A stretch of DNA of 64,000 nt, from contig CAVUIJ010000041.1 of assembly GCA_963741505.1 (NCBI GenBank), positions 1 to 64,000 on the forward strand, written 5' to 3'. This DNA is from JAKFWF01 sp963741505. GTDB taxonomy: Bacteria; Pseudomonadota; Alphaproteobacteria; Rhizobiales; Hyphomicrobiaceae. Below, piece after piece: positions 34,816 to 43,637 of this stretch. The notes beneath the pieces are model-generated. The model made no database searches. It worked only from the letters and a program-made list of their open reading frames with translations, and was not told the origin of the DNA. Both the position numbers and the translations under genes were made by a program. Every line of letters starts with the position of its first letter. Within the stretch, counting starts at the first letter, position 1.

Positions 34816-34886
34816 ACAGAATCACAACTGATTCCCAGGACTCAAGAACTTTGAGGACGGGCTCTAAAGGACGCCTCCGAATGAGG

Positions 34887-37562
34887 CTAAGCAGCAGACA
34901 TAAGCTGAGTTCCCCATTCCATGATCAACTTCGTGACGTCGCCGAGTGGCACCGGCCTACCAAAAAAATATCCTTGTGCCTCGTCGCAGCCGAGCGCTGC
35001 CAACCCTTGACGTTGGTCTTCGGTTTCCACACCTTCTGCGGTAGTCTGCATCCCGCGCGAGCCCGCAATGTCAACAACAGCGCGGACAATCGCCGTTGAG
35101 CTTGCGTTTGAGCCAAGCTTTGAAACGAAGCTGCGATCAATCTTGATCCGATCGAAGGGGAAGCTTTGAAGATAGCCAAGTGACGAGTATCCTGTGCCGA
35201 AATCATCCATAGCGATGCGCACGCCAAGATCCTTCAGCCTTTGCAGCGTTGCGAGGTTGCTCTCAGAGTTTCGCATGAGGAGGCCTTCGGTGATCTCCAC
35301 CTCCAGTCGAACCGGGTCAAGACCTGTTTCCACGAGAATGCGTTCAACCATCCCCGCAAGCCCTGGATCGGCGAATTGCACAGGTGAAAGATTGACGGCC
35401 ACGGTCAGATCGCTCGGCCACTTTGCGGCTTGACGACAGGCCTCCTGGAGAACCCACTGGCCAAGCATCTGGATTAAGCCACACTCCTCCGCAATTGGAA
35501 TGAACTCATCCGGCGGCACCATTCCGTTGACCGGGTGACGCCAACGCGCCAGCGCTTCGAACCCTACAATCGCATTCTTCTGCAGATTGATGATCGGTTG
35601 ATAGTGGAGCTCCAATTTCTCATTGACAATAGCATTGCGCAGATCGGTTTCGATCTGCTGCCTTACCTTCATGCCTTCGTTCATTTCCTTCGAGAAGAGG
35701 CGATACGTGGCACGTCCTGCCGCCTTCGCGGCATAGAGGGCGAGATCAGCCGCGACCAGCAGTTCGTTGCATGTTTGACCATTGTCAGGTCCAATTGCAA
35801 TGCCGATACTTACGCCGATCAAGAGCTGATGGCTTTCGATGTCATAAGAGCGACCGATAGCATCGACCAAGCGTTGCGCGACAATTTCTGGTCTTTCTGC
35901 CGGCTCACTGGACGAGAGGACAATCGCGAACTCATCTCCGCCCAAGCGGGCAATCAAATCGCTCTGTCGCAAAGATGCTCGTAGCCGTTCAGCAACTGCC
36001 TGCAAGAGCTTGTCACCAACCGCATGGCCCTGGGTATCGTTGACGAATTTGAACCGATCAAGATCCAAATAGAGTACCGCAAATGGGTGGGGTTCGCTGC
36101 GATCCATCGATATGCGTTCTGCCAAAACCTTGTCCAGGTACTGCATCAGCGTGCGCCGGTTGGCGAGGCCGGTCAGAGTATCTTCTGACGCCATCCGGTC
36201 CGCTTGGACTTGGGCCTGACGACGCAGGGTGATGTCCGAAAAGGTTCGAACGAAGCCTCCGTTTCGAAGGCGCGAACTGCGAACTTCAATCACTGTACCA
36301 TCCGGCCGGATACGCTCGTACATCTCGAACTTTCCAATCACGTCGGATGGCCCAAAAGCCTCCAGTGCACTCATTTGCTCGGGCAGGTCGGCATTGGCGA
36401 ACTCGCCGCGCTCCTCTTGAAGAGCTACCAGCTCATCGAAGCGAGGTGGTGAATGAAGGAATGAGCGAGGCAAATCGAGAAGGTCGAGTGATTTCCGATT
36501 CAAGATCGGAATCTGAAGATCTCTTGTGACCATCATGATGCCTTGGCTCATGTGATCTAAGGTCAACTGTAACTGCTCGGCTTTTTCCTTCACCTGCATC
36601 TCAGACAGCCACGCGCGTCGTGTGGCCGCAAAAATCAACAGTGAAAGCACGAGTCCGGCCATCAGCATAATGTGCGCGTTGTGTTCGGAGTCTCCGTAGA
36701 CGGTTCGCTCGGGAAGGCTGGCACTCACGACAATCGGATGACCCGCCACCTTCCTCAGGGCGACCAACCCCGGTGTCCCGGATAAAGCGCCGCGATCCCA
36801 GAACGGCTCCAATTTATCCTTCTTGAGATTCGGAAATACGCTGGTTGTCGATAGATCTTGCCCTAAACCAAAGCGTTGATCCGGATCGCCGCCAGCTGCA
36901 CGCACTGTGCCATCGGTTCCAAGCAGCGCATAACTAGCGCCTTTCCCTAGATCAATTCGGCCATAGAAGGATTCAAAATGGGCAGGATTGAAAGAAGCAA
37001 CGACCACGCCCCCGAACGTGCCGTCGGGCATTAGGAAGCGTCGGGTCAACTGGACTGACCACTTGCCGCTTGCACGGCCTATTACGGGTTTACTGATGAA
37101 CAGGTCGTCGCGGGTTCTCCCGATATGGACGCGATAGTGCTCGCGATCACTCAAGTCCGTCGCAGGCGCTGGCTGCGGCCCAACATTCGAGGCTCTCATG
37201 ATGCCCTTAGCATCAATAATCGCAACTTGGACGATTAGAGCGCTGAGGATATCGGTCGTGCCGACAATGCTGTGAAAGTCGTGGTTGCCTTTGCTCGCTT
37301 CAATTGAGCGACGCAAATACAAGAGTGCTTTGTCCATTTCACCAATCGAGCGGAGTACGTTCTCTTCGAACAGAAGGGTAACGTTTTGAAGGTCCCGCTT
37401 GGCACCTGCCAGATCAATGGCTCGGTTCTCCAAATGTTTGGTGACTATACCAAACCAAAGTGCGCCAACCATGGTCACGCCGAGCGACGTCGATCCAAGC
37501 CAAGACTTACGACGCCACAAGGCCACTCGTTTGATGGCACGACGCACGTCACGAAGCCGCAT
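34887..37562 (-). CDS. Membrane-bound Cache-PAS-GGDEF-EAL cyclic-di-GMP enzyme
   Basis: The 891-residue protein has an N-terminal helix (SLGVTMVGALWFGIV), a periplasmic Cache domain with DLSDREHYRVHIGRTRDDLF, and a second helix (IMLMAGLVLSLLIFA). A PAS-like domain follows (LTLDHMSQGIMMVTRDLQIP). The GGDEF domain is complete, with RQSD as inhibitory RxxD before GGDEF. The EAL domain has EALARWRHP, NLSPVQF, DDFGTGYSSLGYL and KIDRSF. Both activities are therefore possible. Compared with the gene at 15871-18153 it has an added PAS domain. Confidence 0.87.
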   Translation of the reverse strand: MRLRDVRRAIKRVALWRRKSWLGSTSLGVTMVGALWFGIVTKHLENRAIDLAGAKRDLQNVTLLFEENVLRSIGEMDKALLYLRRSIEASKGNHDFHSIVGTTDILSALIVQVAIIDAKGIMRASNVGPQPAPATDLSDREHYRVHIGRTRDDLFISKPVIGRASGKWSVQLTRRFLMPDGTFGGVVVASFNPAHFESFYGRIDLGKGASYALLGTDGTVRAAGGDPDQRFGLGQDLSTTSVFPNLKKDKLEPFWDRGALSGTPGLVALRKVAGHPIVVSASLPERTVYGDSEHNAHIMLMAGLVLSLLIFAATRRAWLSEMQVKEKAEQLQLTLDHMSQGIMMVTRDLQIPILNRKSLDLLDLPRSFLHSPPRFDELVALQEERGEFANADLPEQMSALEAFGPSDVIGKFEMYERIRPDGTVIEVRSSRLRNGGFVRTFSDITLRRQAQVQADRMASEDTLTGLANRRTLMQYLDKVLAERISMDRSEPHPFAVLYLDLDRFKFVNDTQGHAVGDKLLQAVAERLRASLRQSDLIARLGGDEFAIVLSSSEPAERPEIVAQRLVDAIGRSYDIESHQLLIGVSIGIAIGPDNGQTCNELLVAADLALYAAKAAGRATYRLFSKEMNEGMKVRQQIETDLRNAIVNEKLELHYQPIINLQKNAIVGFEALARWRHPVNGMVPPDEFIPIAEECGLIQMLGQWVLQEACRQAAKWPSDLTVAVNLSPVQFADPGLAGMVERILVETGLDPVRLEVEITEGLLMRNSESNLATLQRLKDLGVRIAMDDFGTGYSSLGYLQSFPFDRIKIDRSFVSKLGSNASSTAIVRAVVDIAGSRGMQTTAEGVETEDQRQGLAALGCDEAQGYFFGRPVPLGDVTKLIMEWGTQLMSAA

Positions 37563-38264
37563 TGTCTATCACTCATACTGAGATGAAGCGCGAGACGCCA
37601 CTGCAAGCCCCAACGCGCGGGGCTCTCACAGCGACAGATGTCGCGCTTCCCAAGATGATGGTGTGGCGGTTGCCGTGGCGGCAACTCGCGAGTCCGGGCT
37701 AGAACCGGAACGACAGAGAGACATCATGTCTCCGAGGCTGGGGATCGAGCAGCCATCAGTCGGTCGTAAGCCAACCATGCCCGAAGACAGTAATAGAAAG
37801 CGTTAAGCGAATAGGCATCTAATGATGTAATTTTCTTATTTTCGATAACAATTAAGTAGCATTTTTAGCTTGATGTCAGCCAAAGTCAGGCAGCAGATGG
37901 TAATGAATGAAGCCGTTCACGCAAGGGTCCGCAGCGCGCCGTATCGGAGGAAGCGGTAGTATCCGCCGCCGCCATCTGACACCTGCTGCTAATCTTGATG
38001 CAACACGAGTGTTAAACAGCGGTTGTGGCCCTTCTCGAAACTGAGAACTGAAGCGGTTTCAGATGGCAAGCTGCCGTTGCCGCCGAGACCTGTCAAAAGC
38101 GAGGTTGTTGCGCTGCACACGTTGCTTGTCGCCGTGCTTTGCACTTTTGCAACATAAGTGTTGAGCCCGTGCACTTCGTCAGCAGTGGGTCAACTTGAGA
38201 AAGACGCGGGAACGACCGCCCGCGTCTCGTGATGCTCAGAAACCGTCCGTCAGGTCTATACGTT
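37563..38264. other. Intergenic stretch of about 700 bases
   Basis: No convincing gene is seen. Part of it (37800-37870) is A+T-rich. A terminator-like hairpin lies at its right end. It should hold the promoter of the minus-strand GGDEF-EAL gene. Confidence 0.4.
38202..38227 (-). terminator. Terminator-like hairpin after parB
   Basis: AGACGCGGG (38202-38210) and CCCGCGTCT (38219-38227) pair perfectly around an 8-base loop. Read on the minus strand, TTTCTC follows the stem, 37 bases after the end of the parB frame. Confidence 0.55.
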
Positions 38265-39565
38265 TCACGCGTTGCAGCGACGTTGAGTGATGGTCGGTCG
38301 CTGCGTGTAGGCGGCCTGGGGAAACGTCATATATCGTGGCAGCCAGTCTTCGACCTTGGTTCGGCCGTCGCCGCTCAAAGCCTTGCGGATGATCGCCTTT
38401 TTCTTGGTCCCGGTTTCGGTCAGGTAGCTGCGGGAAGCAGGTTCGCCGATGACCTCGGTCAGCATGGCACCGACCGCCTCGCGATCGCGGACGAGGTCGA
38501 AGAACACATCATCGGGTTGCCAGCGCGCGCCGACATCGACGGCGAGTTGCGCCCCAAGTTTGTCGATCAGCCCCGTCCCCATCGCCAGCGTCCCGGCCAT
38601 GACAATGGCCAGCAACGCCAGCACATCCTTGTCGGGCATTTTCGTTATGCACGGCTACGTGACCGGTGGCCATCACCTCAATATAGACCGCGCCGCCTTT
38701 GGTTTTGGCGCAGGGCTCATAGTCCCATTCGGCAAAGCGCTCGCTGGGTGGGATGACCACGACCTCACGCCAGCCGGAGGTGGCCAGCTTGTCGCGCGTC
38801 TCTGCGACAGCTGCATTCTGCAAGCGCCAGAATTCCTCCGGGTCGGTGAAGCAGCGATCTTCGCCGAACAGGTCGGTGGCAATGGGACCGGTGTACAGCG
38901 CCTCATCAAACAACGCCGCCTGGGTCGAGATTTCGACACCGCCGAGCAGCCACGCCTTCAACTGCCAGAACGGCGGCGGTGTTTGCTCAGGGTCGGTCGC
39001 GAGCGTCACAAAGGCCTTCTGCCGCTCCTTGGTCGCCAGTGTCAGCAAGCAAGTGCAGCGTCTTGGCGTCGATCTCGCCTTGACGATAGAGGCGGCGCAC
39101 GTCGGGAATTAGGGCCGCAAGCGCTAACCGGCGCTTGACGACCTGGGCGCTGATACCGAAGTGCACTGCGATGTCATCTTCGCCGAGCCCCTTACGCCGC
39201 AGCGCCATGAACGCCTCGTGCTGGTCCATCTCGTCCATGGGCAGGCGTTCGATATTTTCGGCAAGCGAAGCCTCGATGGCCACGGCGTCCTCGTTGGCGT
39301 TGAGTACGACGCACGGCAATCGCGGCACATCTTCGTTAGTCGTGCGCAGCAGTGACTTGGCGGCGAGATAGCGTCGCTGTCCCGCCACGATCTCATAACC
39401 GTCGTCCTTGGCGCGCACCAACAACGGTTGCAGCACGCCGAGCGCCGCGACGGATGCGGCAAGGCTCGCCACGTCCTTGGCGCCATGCTTGCGCACGTTG
39501 ATTTTCGAGACAGTCAGTTGATCGAGCGGGATATCCGCGAGCTCAAGCTCCGTGCGCATGGCCAA
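38265..39565 (-). pseudogene. ParB-like partition protein, two frameshifts
   Basis: The first frame reads LADIPLDQLTVSKINVRKHG, VLQPLLVRAKDDGYEIVAGQ, RRYLAAKSLL, ASLAENIERLPMDEMDQHEA and the HTH GLGEDDIAVHFGISAQVVKR, a ParB/Spo0J nuclease-fold and DNA-binding region. A tandem TTGC (GCAAGCAA near 39045 on plus) shifts the frame; it resumes LTLATKERQKAFVTLATDPE to GHVAVHN, shifts again near 38645, and ends MPDKDVLALLAIVMAGTLAM to VEDWLPRYMTFPQAAYT. Such long ParB proteins come from plasmids or integrative elements. No parA is adjacent. Confidence 0.8.
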
Positions 39566-39568
39566 CGA

Positions 39569-39792
39569 TTACTTGTCGGACACTCCGCCCTTGCCTTTGC
39601 GACGGGCAGCACGAGGCACACCGAGCATGTCGAGCGGGCTCTGCACCGCTGTGATCAAGCCGGATTCCACACGAGCGTACCGCGCCGTCGTTTCCAAACT
39701 GTCGTGGCCGAGCAATTCCTGGATCGTCCTGATGTCGACCCCGCGATCATAGAGATGTGTCGCGAACCTGTGCCGCAGCGAGTGCAGGTTGA
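39569..39792 (-). pseudogene. Tyrosine integrase, C-terminal fragment
   Basis: The piece reads VNLHSLRHRFATHLYDRGVD (HxxR), IRTIQELLGHDSLETTARYA (catalytic His and Tyr) and ends with a basic tail. The remainder is missing where the IS66 remnant starts. It lies 3 bases from the parB remnant and was probably part of the same integrated element. Confidence 0.78.
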
Positions 39793-41249
39793 CTCGGGCT
39801 TGCGACGTTGAACTCGGTCTGGCGGTCTGATTCAAGCTCGGGATGGCGCCCGACACCTTCAATTCGCTCGACCAGGACAGCTTGAAGCCGCTGGTGCTCC
39901 AACTGCTCGCGCAGAACAACGAACTGCTTCAGCAGATCAAGACGCTCCTCGCGCGCATCGCGGAACTCGAAGCGCGCAGCGGCCCGCCGCCGAAGACGCC
40001 GACCAACTCCTCGCTGCTGCCATCGAGCGGGCAGAAGGCCAATCGCGCCGAGGCGTTGCCTGAGAAGAAAGGCCGCAAAGGCCGGCCCGGCGTCGCCCGT
40101 GCGCTGTGCCCCAACCCCGACCAGACCCGCGACATCTACGCCGAGCGCTGTGCCTGCGGCGCGGCGCTCATCCCCGGCTACCAGCCGCACGTCTTCGCCT
40201 ACGACCACATCGATCTGCCGCCGATCAAGCCCGTCACGACACGGATCCATGTGCACAAAGGCAACTGCCCGCGCTGCAAAAAGCGGGTCGCAGCATCGCC
40301 ACCCGCCGACATGGCGCCGGGCAGTCTGTTCGGTCCCGGCATCGCCTCGGTCGTGACCTGTCTGCACGCCTGCCAGATGGTCAGTTACAGTCGCATGACC
40401 GAGGTGCTCGACGGCCTGTTCGGCCTGAAAGTCTCCGAAGGTGCCATCGCCAACATGTTGGCGCGTGCCGAAACGCCGTTCGCCGCGCAGGCGAGCGAGA
40501 TCGCCGAGACCGTGCGCCCTGAGCCCTGTCATCGCCAGCGACGAAACCTCGGCGCGGGTCTGCGGGAAAACGCACTGGCAGTGGACGTTCGTCGCAGCAA
40601 CAGCGGTGTTCCACACCATCGCACCGACGCGGGGCAAGGTGGTGCCGACCGAACTCCTCGGCCAAGCCAAACCGAAGGTGTGGCTCTCGGACCGCCTCGA
40701 GGCGCAAGGCAATCACGCGGACGCACACCAGTATTGTCTCGCCCATCTCATCCGTGACGCGCAATACGCCATAGATGCCGGCGACAGCGTGTTCGCGCCG
40801 GGCTTCAAGGCATTCCGGCAGAAAGCCTGCGCCATCGGCCGGCGGCGCCCCACGCTCGCTGATGCCACGATCAAGACCTACGCGCGCGATCTGCAGCGCG
40901 AACTTGACCGTCTGCTCGACCTCGAACCAACGCAGACGGACGGCAGCCACCTGAGAGCCAGCATGCAGGTCGACGCGCGCGACAAGCTGCTGGTGTTCAT
41001 GACCCGCCGCGACGTCGAACCGACCAACAACGGAGCCGAACGTGCGCTGCGTCCGTCGGTGATCTTCCGCAAGGTGACCAACGGTTTCCGCTCAGGTTGG
41101 GGCGCGAAAGTCTACGCCGACATCTGCTCCATTGTCGCGACCGGCCGTATCAAAGGCCGGAGCCCGCTCGCTGCCATCCGCGCCATCCTGGTCGCTGCGC
41201 CCGAGATTGCTCCCGCCTGATCAGCGGGCGGTGAGGGGTGAGCAATTAC
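39790..41249 (+). mobile_element. Damaged single-gene IS66-type element lacking its left end
   Basis: The right end (41233-41249, GAGGGGTGAGCAATTAC) equals that of the intact copy at 24285-25767. At the left, similarity begins only near GTTGACTCGGG (39788) and the terminal repeat is missing, so the left end was deleted together with part of the integrase. Confidence 0.8.
39843..41220 (+). pseudogene. IS66-family transposase with frameshift
   Basis: Homologue of the transposase at 24365-25738. The first frame carries LLQQIKTLLARIAELEARSG, the zinc region and MLARAETPFAAQASEIAETV. Near 40520 one base shift moves it to the frame of SPVIASDETSARVCGKTHWQ, and the rest follows to VEPTNNGAERALRP and the end. 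Every other motif is present. The two copies differ throughout, so they are not a recent duplication. Confidence 0.85.
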
Positions 41250-41455
41250 CTGCCTTCCGATATCGTGGATAGGCCAGGACCAAAATTGCATACAAATAGT
41301 CTATATAGTTTATATTTCAACATGCATTGTAAATAGTAGCGTGACAACGAAAGCACTGGGAGTATTAAGTGGCGGCGAACAATTCTAGCTCCGCGATGGC
41401 TCGTGTATGAAGAATCACGAAACGAAGAAAAAGTGATTCGGCGGGGGCAAGGCCT

Positions 41456-42148
41456 ATGATCATAATCGTTGATGATCGCACGATTGTAACCGAAGCTTAT
41501 CGGTCTTCATTTGATCGCGAGGGCATTCCGGCGACGGGATTCAACTCTGGCGATTTTGAGGGGTGGGTCGGGGGTGCCGCTGAAGAAGACGTCAGTGCGA
41601 TCAACGCCTTTCTCATCGGCGAATGTGTCGGTTCCGAGAGCATGGCGGCGGTCATCAAGCGTCGCTCCGCTGCCGCGGTAATCGCGATGAAGGACCAGAA
41701 ATCGCTTCTGGGGACACTCGAGATGTTCGCGGAAGGCGTCGACGATGTGGTGACGAAGCCGTGCCACGTACGCGAGATTTTGGCCCGGATCGAGGCGATC
41801 TCGCGCCGGGCGCGGGCGGATCGCGAGAAGCGATCGGATGTGGTGGACATCAAGATCTTTCGTGATGGCCGGGACCCGCTGATATGCGGTCAACCGCTGG
41901 CGCTTCCACGCCGGGAACTGCACATATTGGAATTCCTCGTTTATAACCAGTCTCGAAGGGTAACGAAAGCGCAGATATTCAACACCGTATATGGATTGTT
42001 CAATCAAGGCATCGACGAAAACGTAATCGAAAGTCATATCAGCAAACTGCGCAAGCGTCTTCGCCAGCGCCTGTCCTACGATCCGATCAATTCGAAGCGA
42101 CACCTCGGTTATCGCTTGATACGTCGCGATGGCTGCGGCGACGTCTGA
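41456..42148 (+). CDS. ftcR: Flagellar regulator FtcR/Rem
   Basis: FtcR is an OmpR-like activator of flagellar genes in Brucella and rhizobia. The receiver-like domain starts MIIIVDDRTIVTEAYRSSFD and has GVDDVVTKPCHVREILARIE. The winged-helix DNA-binding domain reads LPRRELHILEFLVYNQSRRV, then ENVIESHISKLRKRLRQRL and SKRHLGYRL. At the place of the usual phospho-acceptor Asp it has AFLIG, so phosphorylation control is doubtful. The 230-residue length is normal. An A+T-rich stretch (41280-41345) lies upstream. It heads the flagellar cluster. Confidence 0.85.
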   Translation: MIIIVDDRTIVTEAYRSSFDREGIPATGFNSGDFEGWVGGAAEEDVSAINAFLIGECVGSESMAAVIKRRSAAAVIAMKDQKSLLGTLEMFAEGVDDVVTKPCHVREILARIEAISRRARADREKRSDVVDIKIFRDGRDPLICGQPLALPRRELHILEFLVYNQSRRVTKAQIFNTVYGLFNQGIDENVIESHISKLRKRLRQRLSYDPINSKRHLGYRLIRRDGCGDV

Positions 42149-42235
42149 GTGCGGCCTGGCCAGGCCGACCCCTACGTTTCTAATGCCGACAACGAGTCGG
42201 TCGTGCGGTGCTTGCCGACCACGCGGTCGCCATCA

Positions 42236-42246
42236 GGGGGGGGGGG
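42236..42246 (+). repeat. Run of eleven G before flgE
   Basis: An uninterrupted G11 tract lies 98 bases before the flgE start, between ftcR and flgE. Tracts of this length are prone to slippage and to miscalled length in sequencing. Confidence 0.85.
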
Positions 42247-42343
42247 CGCCGGCACGTCCGGCGGTCGACAGCCTGACGCAAGGCGCAGCGCAATAATCGA
42301 TCGAGTCGAAGTGCAAGACGCCGAGTAGCTGGAGGAAACGAGC

Positions 42344-43606
42344 ATGAGTGTCTACGGATTGATGCGGACCGGCGCGTCCGGAATGACCGCGCAATCGGAC
42401 CGACTTGGGACAGTGGCTGATAACATCGCGAATGCGTCGACGGTCGGCTACAAATCCGCCAATACCGAATTCTCGTCGCTGCTGATCGACAGCACTGTGT
42501 CGTCCTACGCCTCGGGTGGTGTCGAGACCTCCGTCCGCTACGGCATCTCGCGGCAGGGCACGCTGTCGTTCACATCCTCGGCATACGATCTAGCGATCAA
42601 CGGCGGCGGCTTCATGCTGGTTGCCGACCCGGCCGGCACGATTTCGCTCACGCGCGCCGGAGCGTTCGTGCCGGACAGTGAAGGCCAACTGGTGAACTCG
42701 GCCGGGTTCACCCTGCTTGGCTACCCGGTCGTTGACGGTGCATCCGACGCCGTCGTCGCGAACGGCACCGCCGGGCTCGTGCCGATCGATGTCAAGCAGG
42801 CGGGCCTAACGGCCGCCGCCACCACCGCAGGCACCCTGACGACCAACCTGCCGTCCGCGGCGGCGGTGGTGGCTGCTGCAGATCTGCCGTCGGCGAACGC
42901 CGCGACCGCCGTTTCGTCGGCGCGTTCGTCGGTCGTGGTCTACGGCAGTCTCGGCGAACAGAAGCAGATCGATGTCCACTTCGCCAAGACCGCGACACCG
43001 GGCGAATGGGAGATGTCGATCTTCGACGCGGCGGATCGCTCCGCCACGGGCGGATTCCCCTACGGCTCGGCTGCGCTGGCGACGACGACACTGGCTTTCG
43101 ATGCATCGGGACAGCTGGCCGCGTCGAGCCCGACGACGATCGCCATTCCAATTCCAGGCGGTGCGACGATGACGCTCGATCTGTCGAATACGTCCCAGCT
43201 CGCCGCCGACTACACGGTGCTCTCCGTAAATACCAACGGCAATGGGCCGAGTGACGTAACATCGGTCCGGATCGACAGCGACGGTACGGTATCTGAGACC
43301 TACGCCAATGGAACGAGCCGCGCCAAATATCGGATTCCGCTGGCCAGCGTCATCAGTCCGGATCGTTTGGTGCCCAAATCGGGCAACATCTACGAGACCT
43401 CGAATGGATCCGGCGACTTGCGGGTCGGCCTCGCCACTGCCGGCGGGCTCGGCAAGATAACGTCCGGTGCACTGGAGAACTCGACCGTCGATATTGCCCA
43501 CGAACTTACCGATATGATCGAGGCGCAGCGCAACTATACGGCAAATTCGAAAGTGTTTCAGACCGGCGCCGAACTGCTGGAAACGCTCGTCAATCTGAAG
43601 CGGTGA
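42344..43606 (+). CDS. flgE: Flagellar hook protein FlgE
   Basis: FlgE polymerises into the hook. The N-terminal helix segment MSVYGLMRTGASGMTAQSDR then GTVADNIANASTVGYKSANT is the conserved rod/hook signature. DLAINGGGFMLVADPAGT follows. The C-terminal coil reads LTDMIEAQRNYTANSKVFQT. The middle region is a Ser/Thr/Ala-rich hook domain. The 420-residue length is normal for rhizobia. A GGAGG precedes the ATG by 10 bases. It is the first structural gene of the block, followed by flgK after 31 bases. Confidence 0.92.
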   Translation: MSVYGLMRTGASGMTAQSDRLGTVADNIANASTVGYKSANTEFSSLLIDSTVSSYASGGVETSVRYGISRQGTLSFTSSAYDLAINGGGFMLVADPAGTISLTRAGAFVPDSEGQLVNSAGFTLLGYPVVDGASDAVVANGTAGLVPIDVKQAGLTAAATTAGTLTTNLPSAAAVVAAADLPSANAATAVSSARSSVVVYGSLGEQKQIDVHFAKTATPGEWEMSIFDAADRSATGGFPYGSAALATTTLAFDASGQLAASSPTTIAIPIPGGATMTLDLSNTSQLAADYTVLSVNTNGNGPSDVTSVRIDSDGTVSETYANGTSRAKYRIPLASVISPDRLVPKSGNIYETSNGSGDLRVGLATAGGLGKITSGALENSTVDIAHELTDMIEAQRNYTANSKVFQTGAELLETLVNLKR

Positions 43607-43637
43607 GGGCTGCGTTCGCCCAATAGGAGCAGTCCAG

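Larger units (their letters stand above)
28321..34864 (-). mobile_element. IS5-family element, outermost shell of a triple nest
   Basis: Terminal repeats lie at 28321-28335 (GAGCCCGTCCCCAAA) and, inverted, at 34850-34864, matching at 14 of 15 positions. A 3-base TAA flanks both sides (28318-28320 and 34865-34867), the usual size for IS427-like elements. Its transposase lacks the N-terminal half, and the 3' end is interrupted by an IS66 element. Confidence 0.8.
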
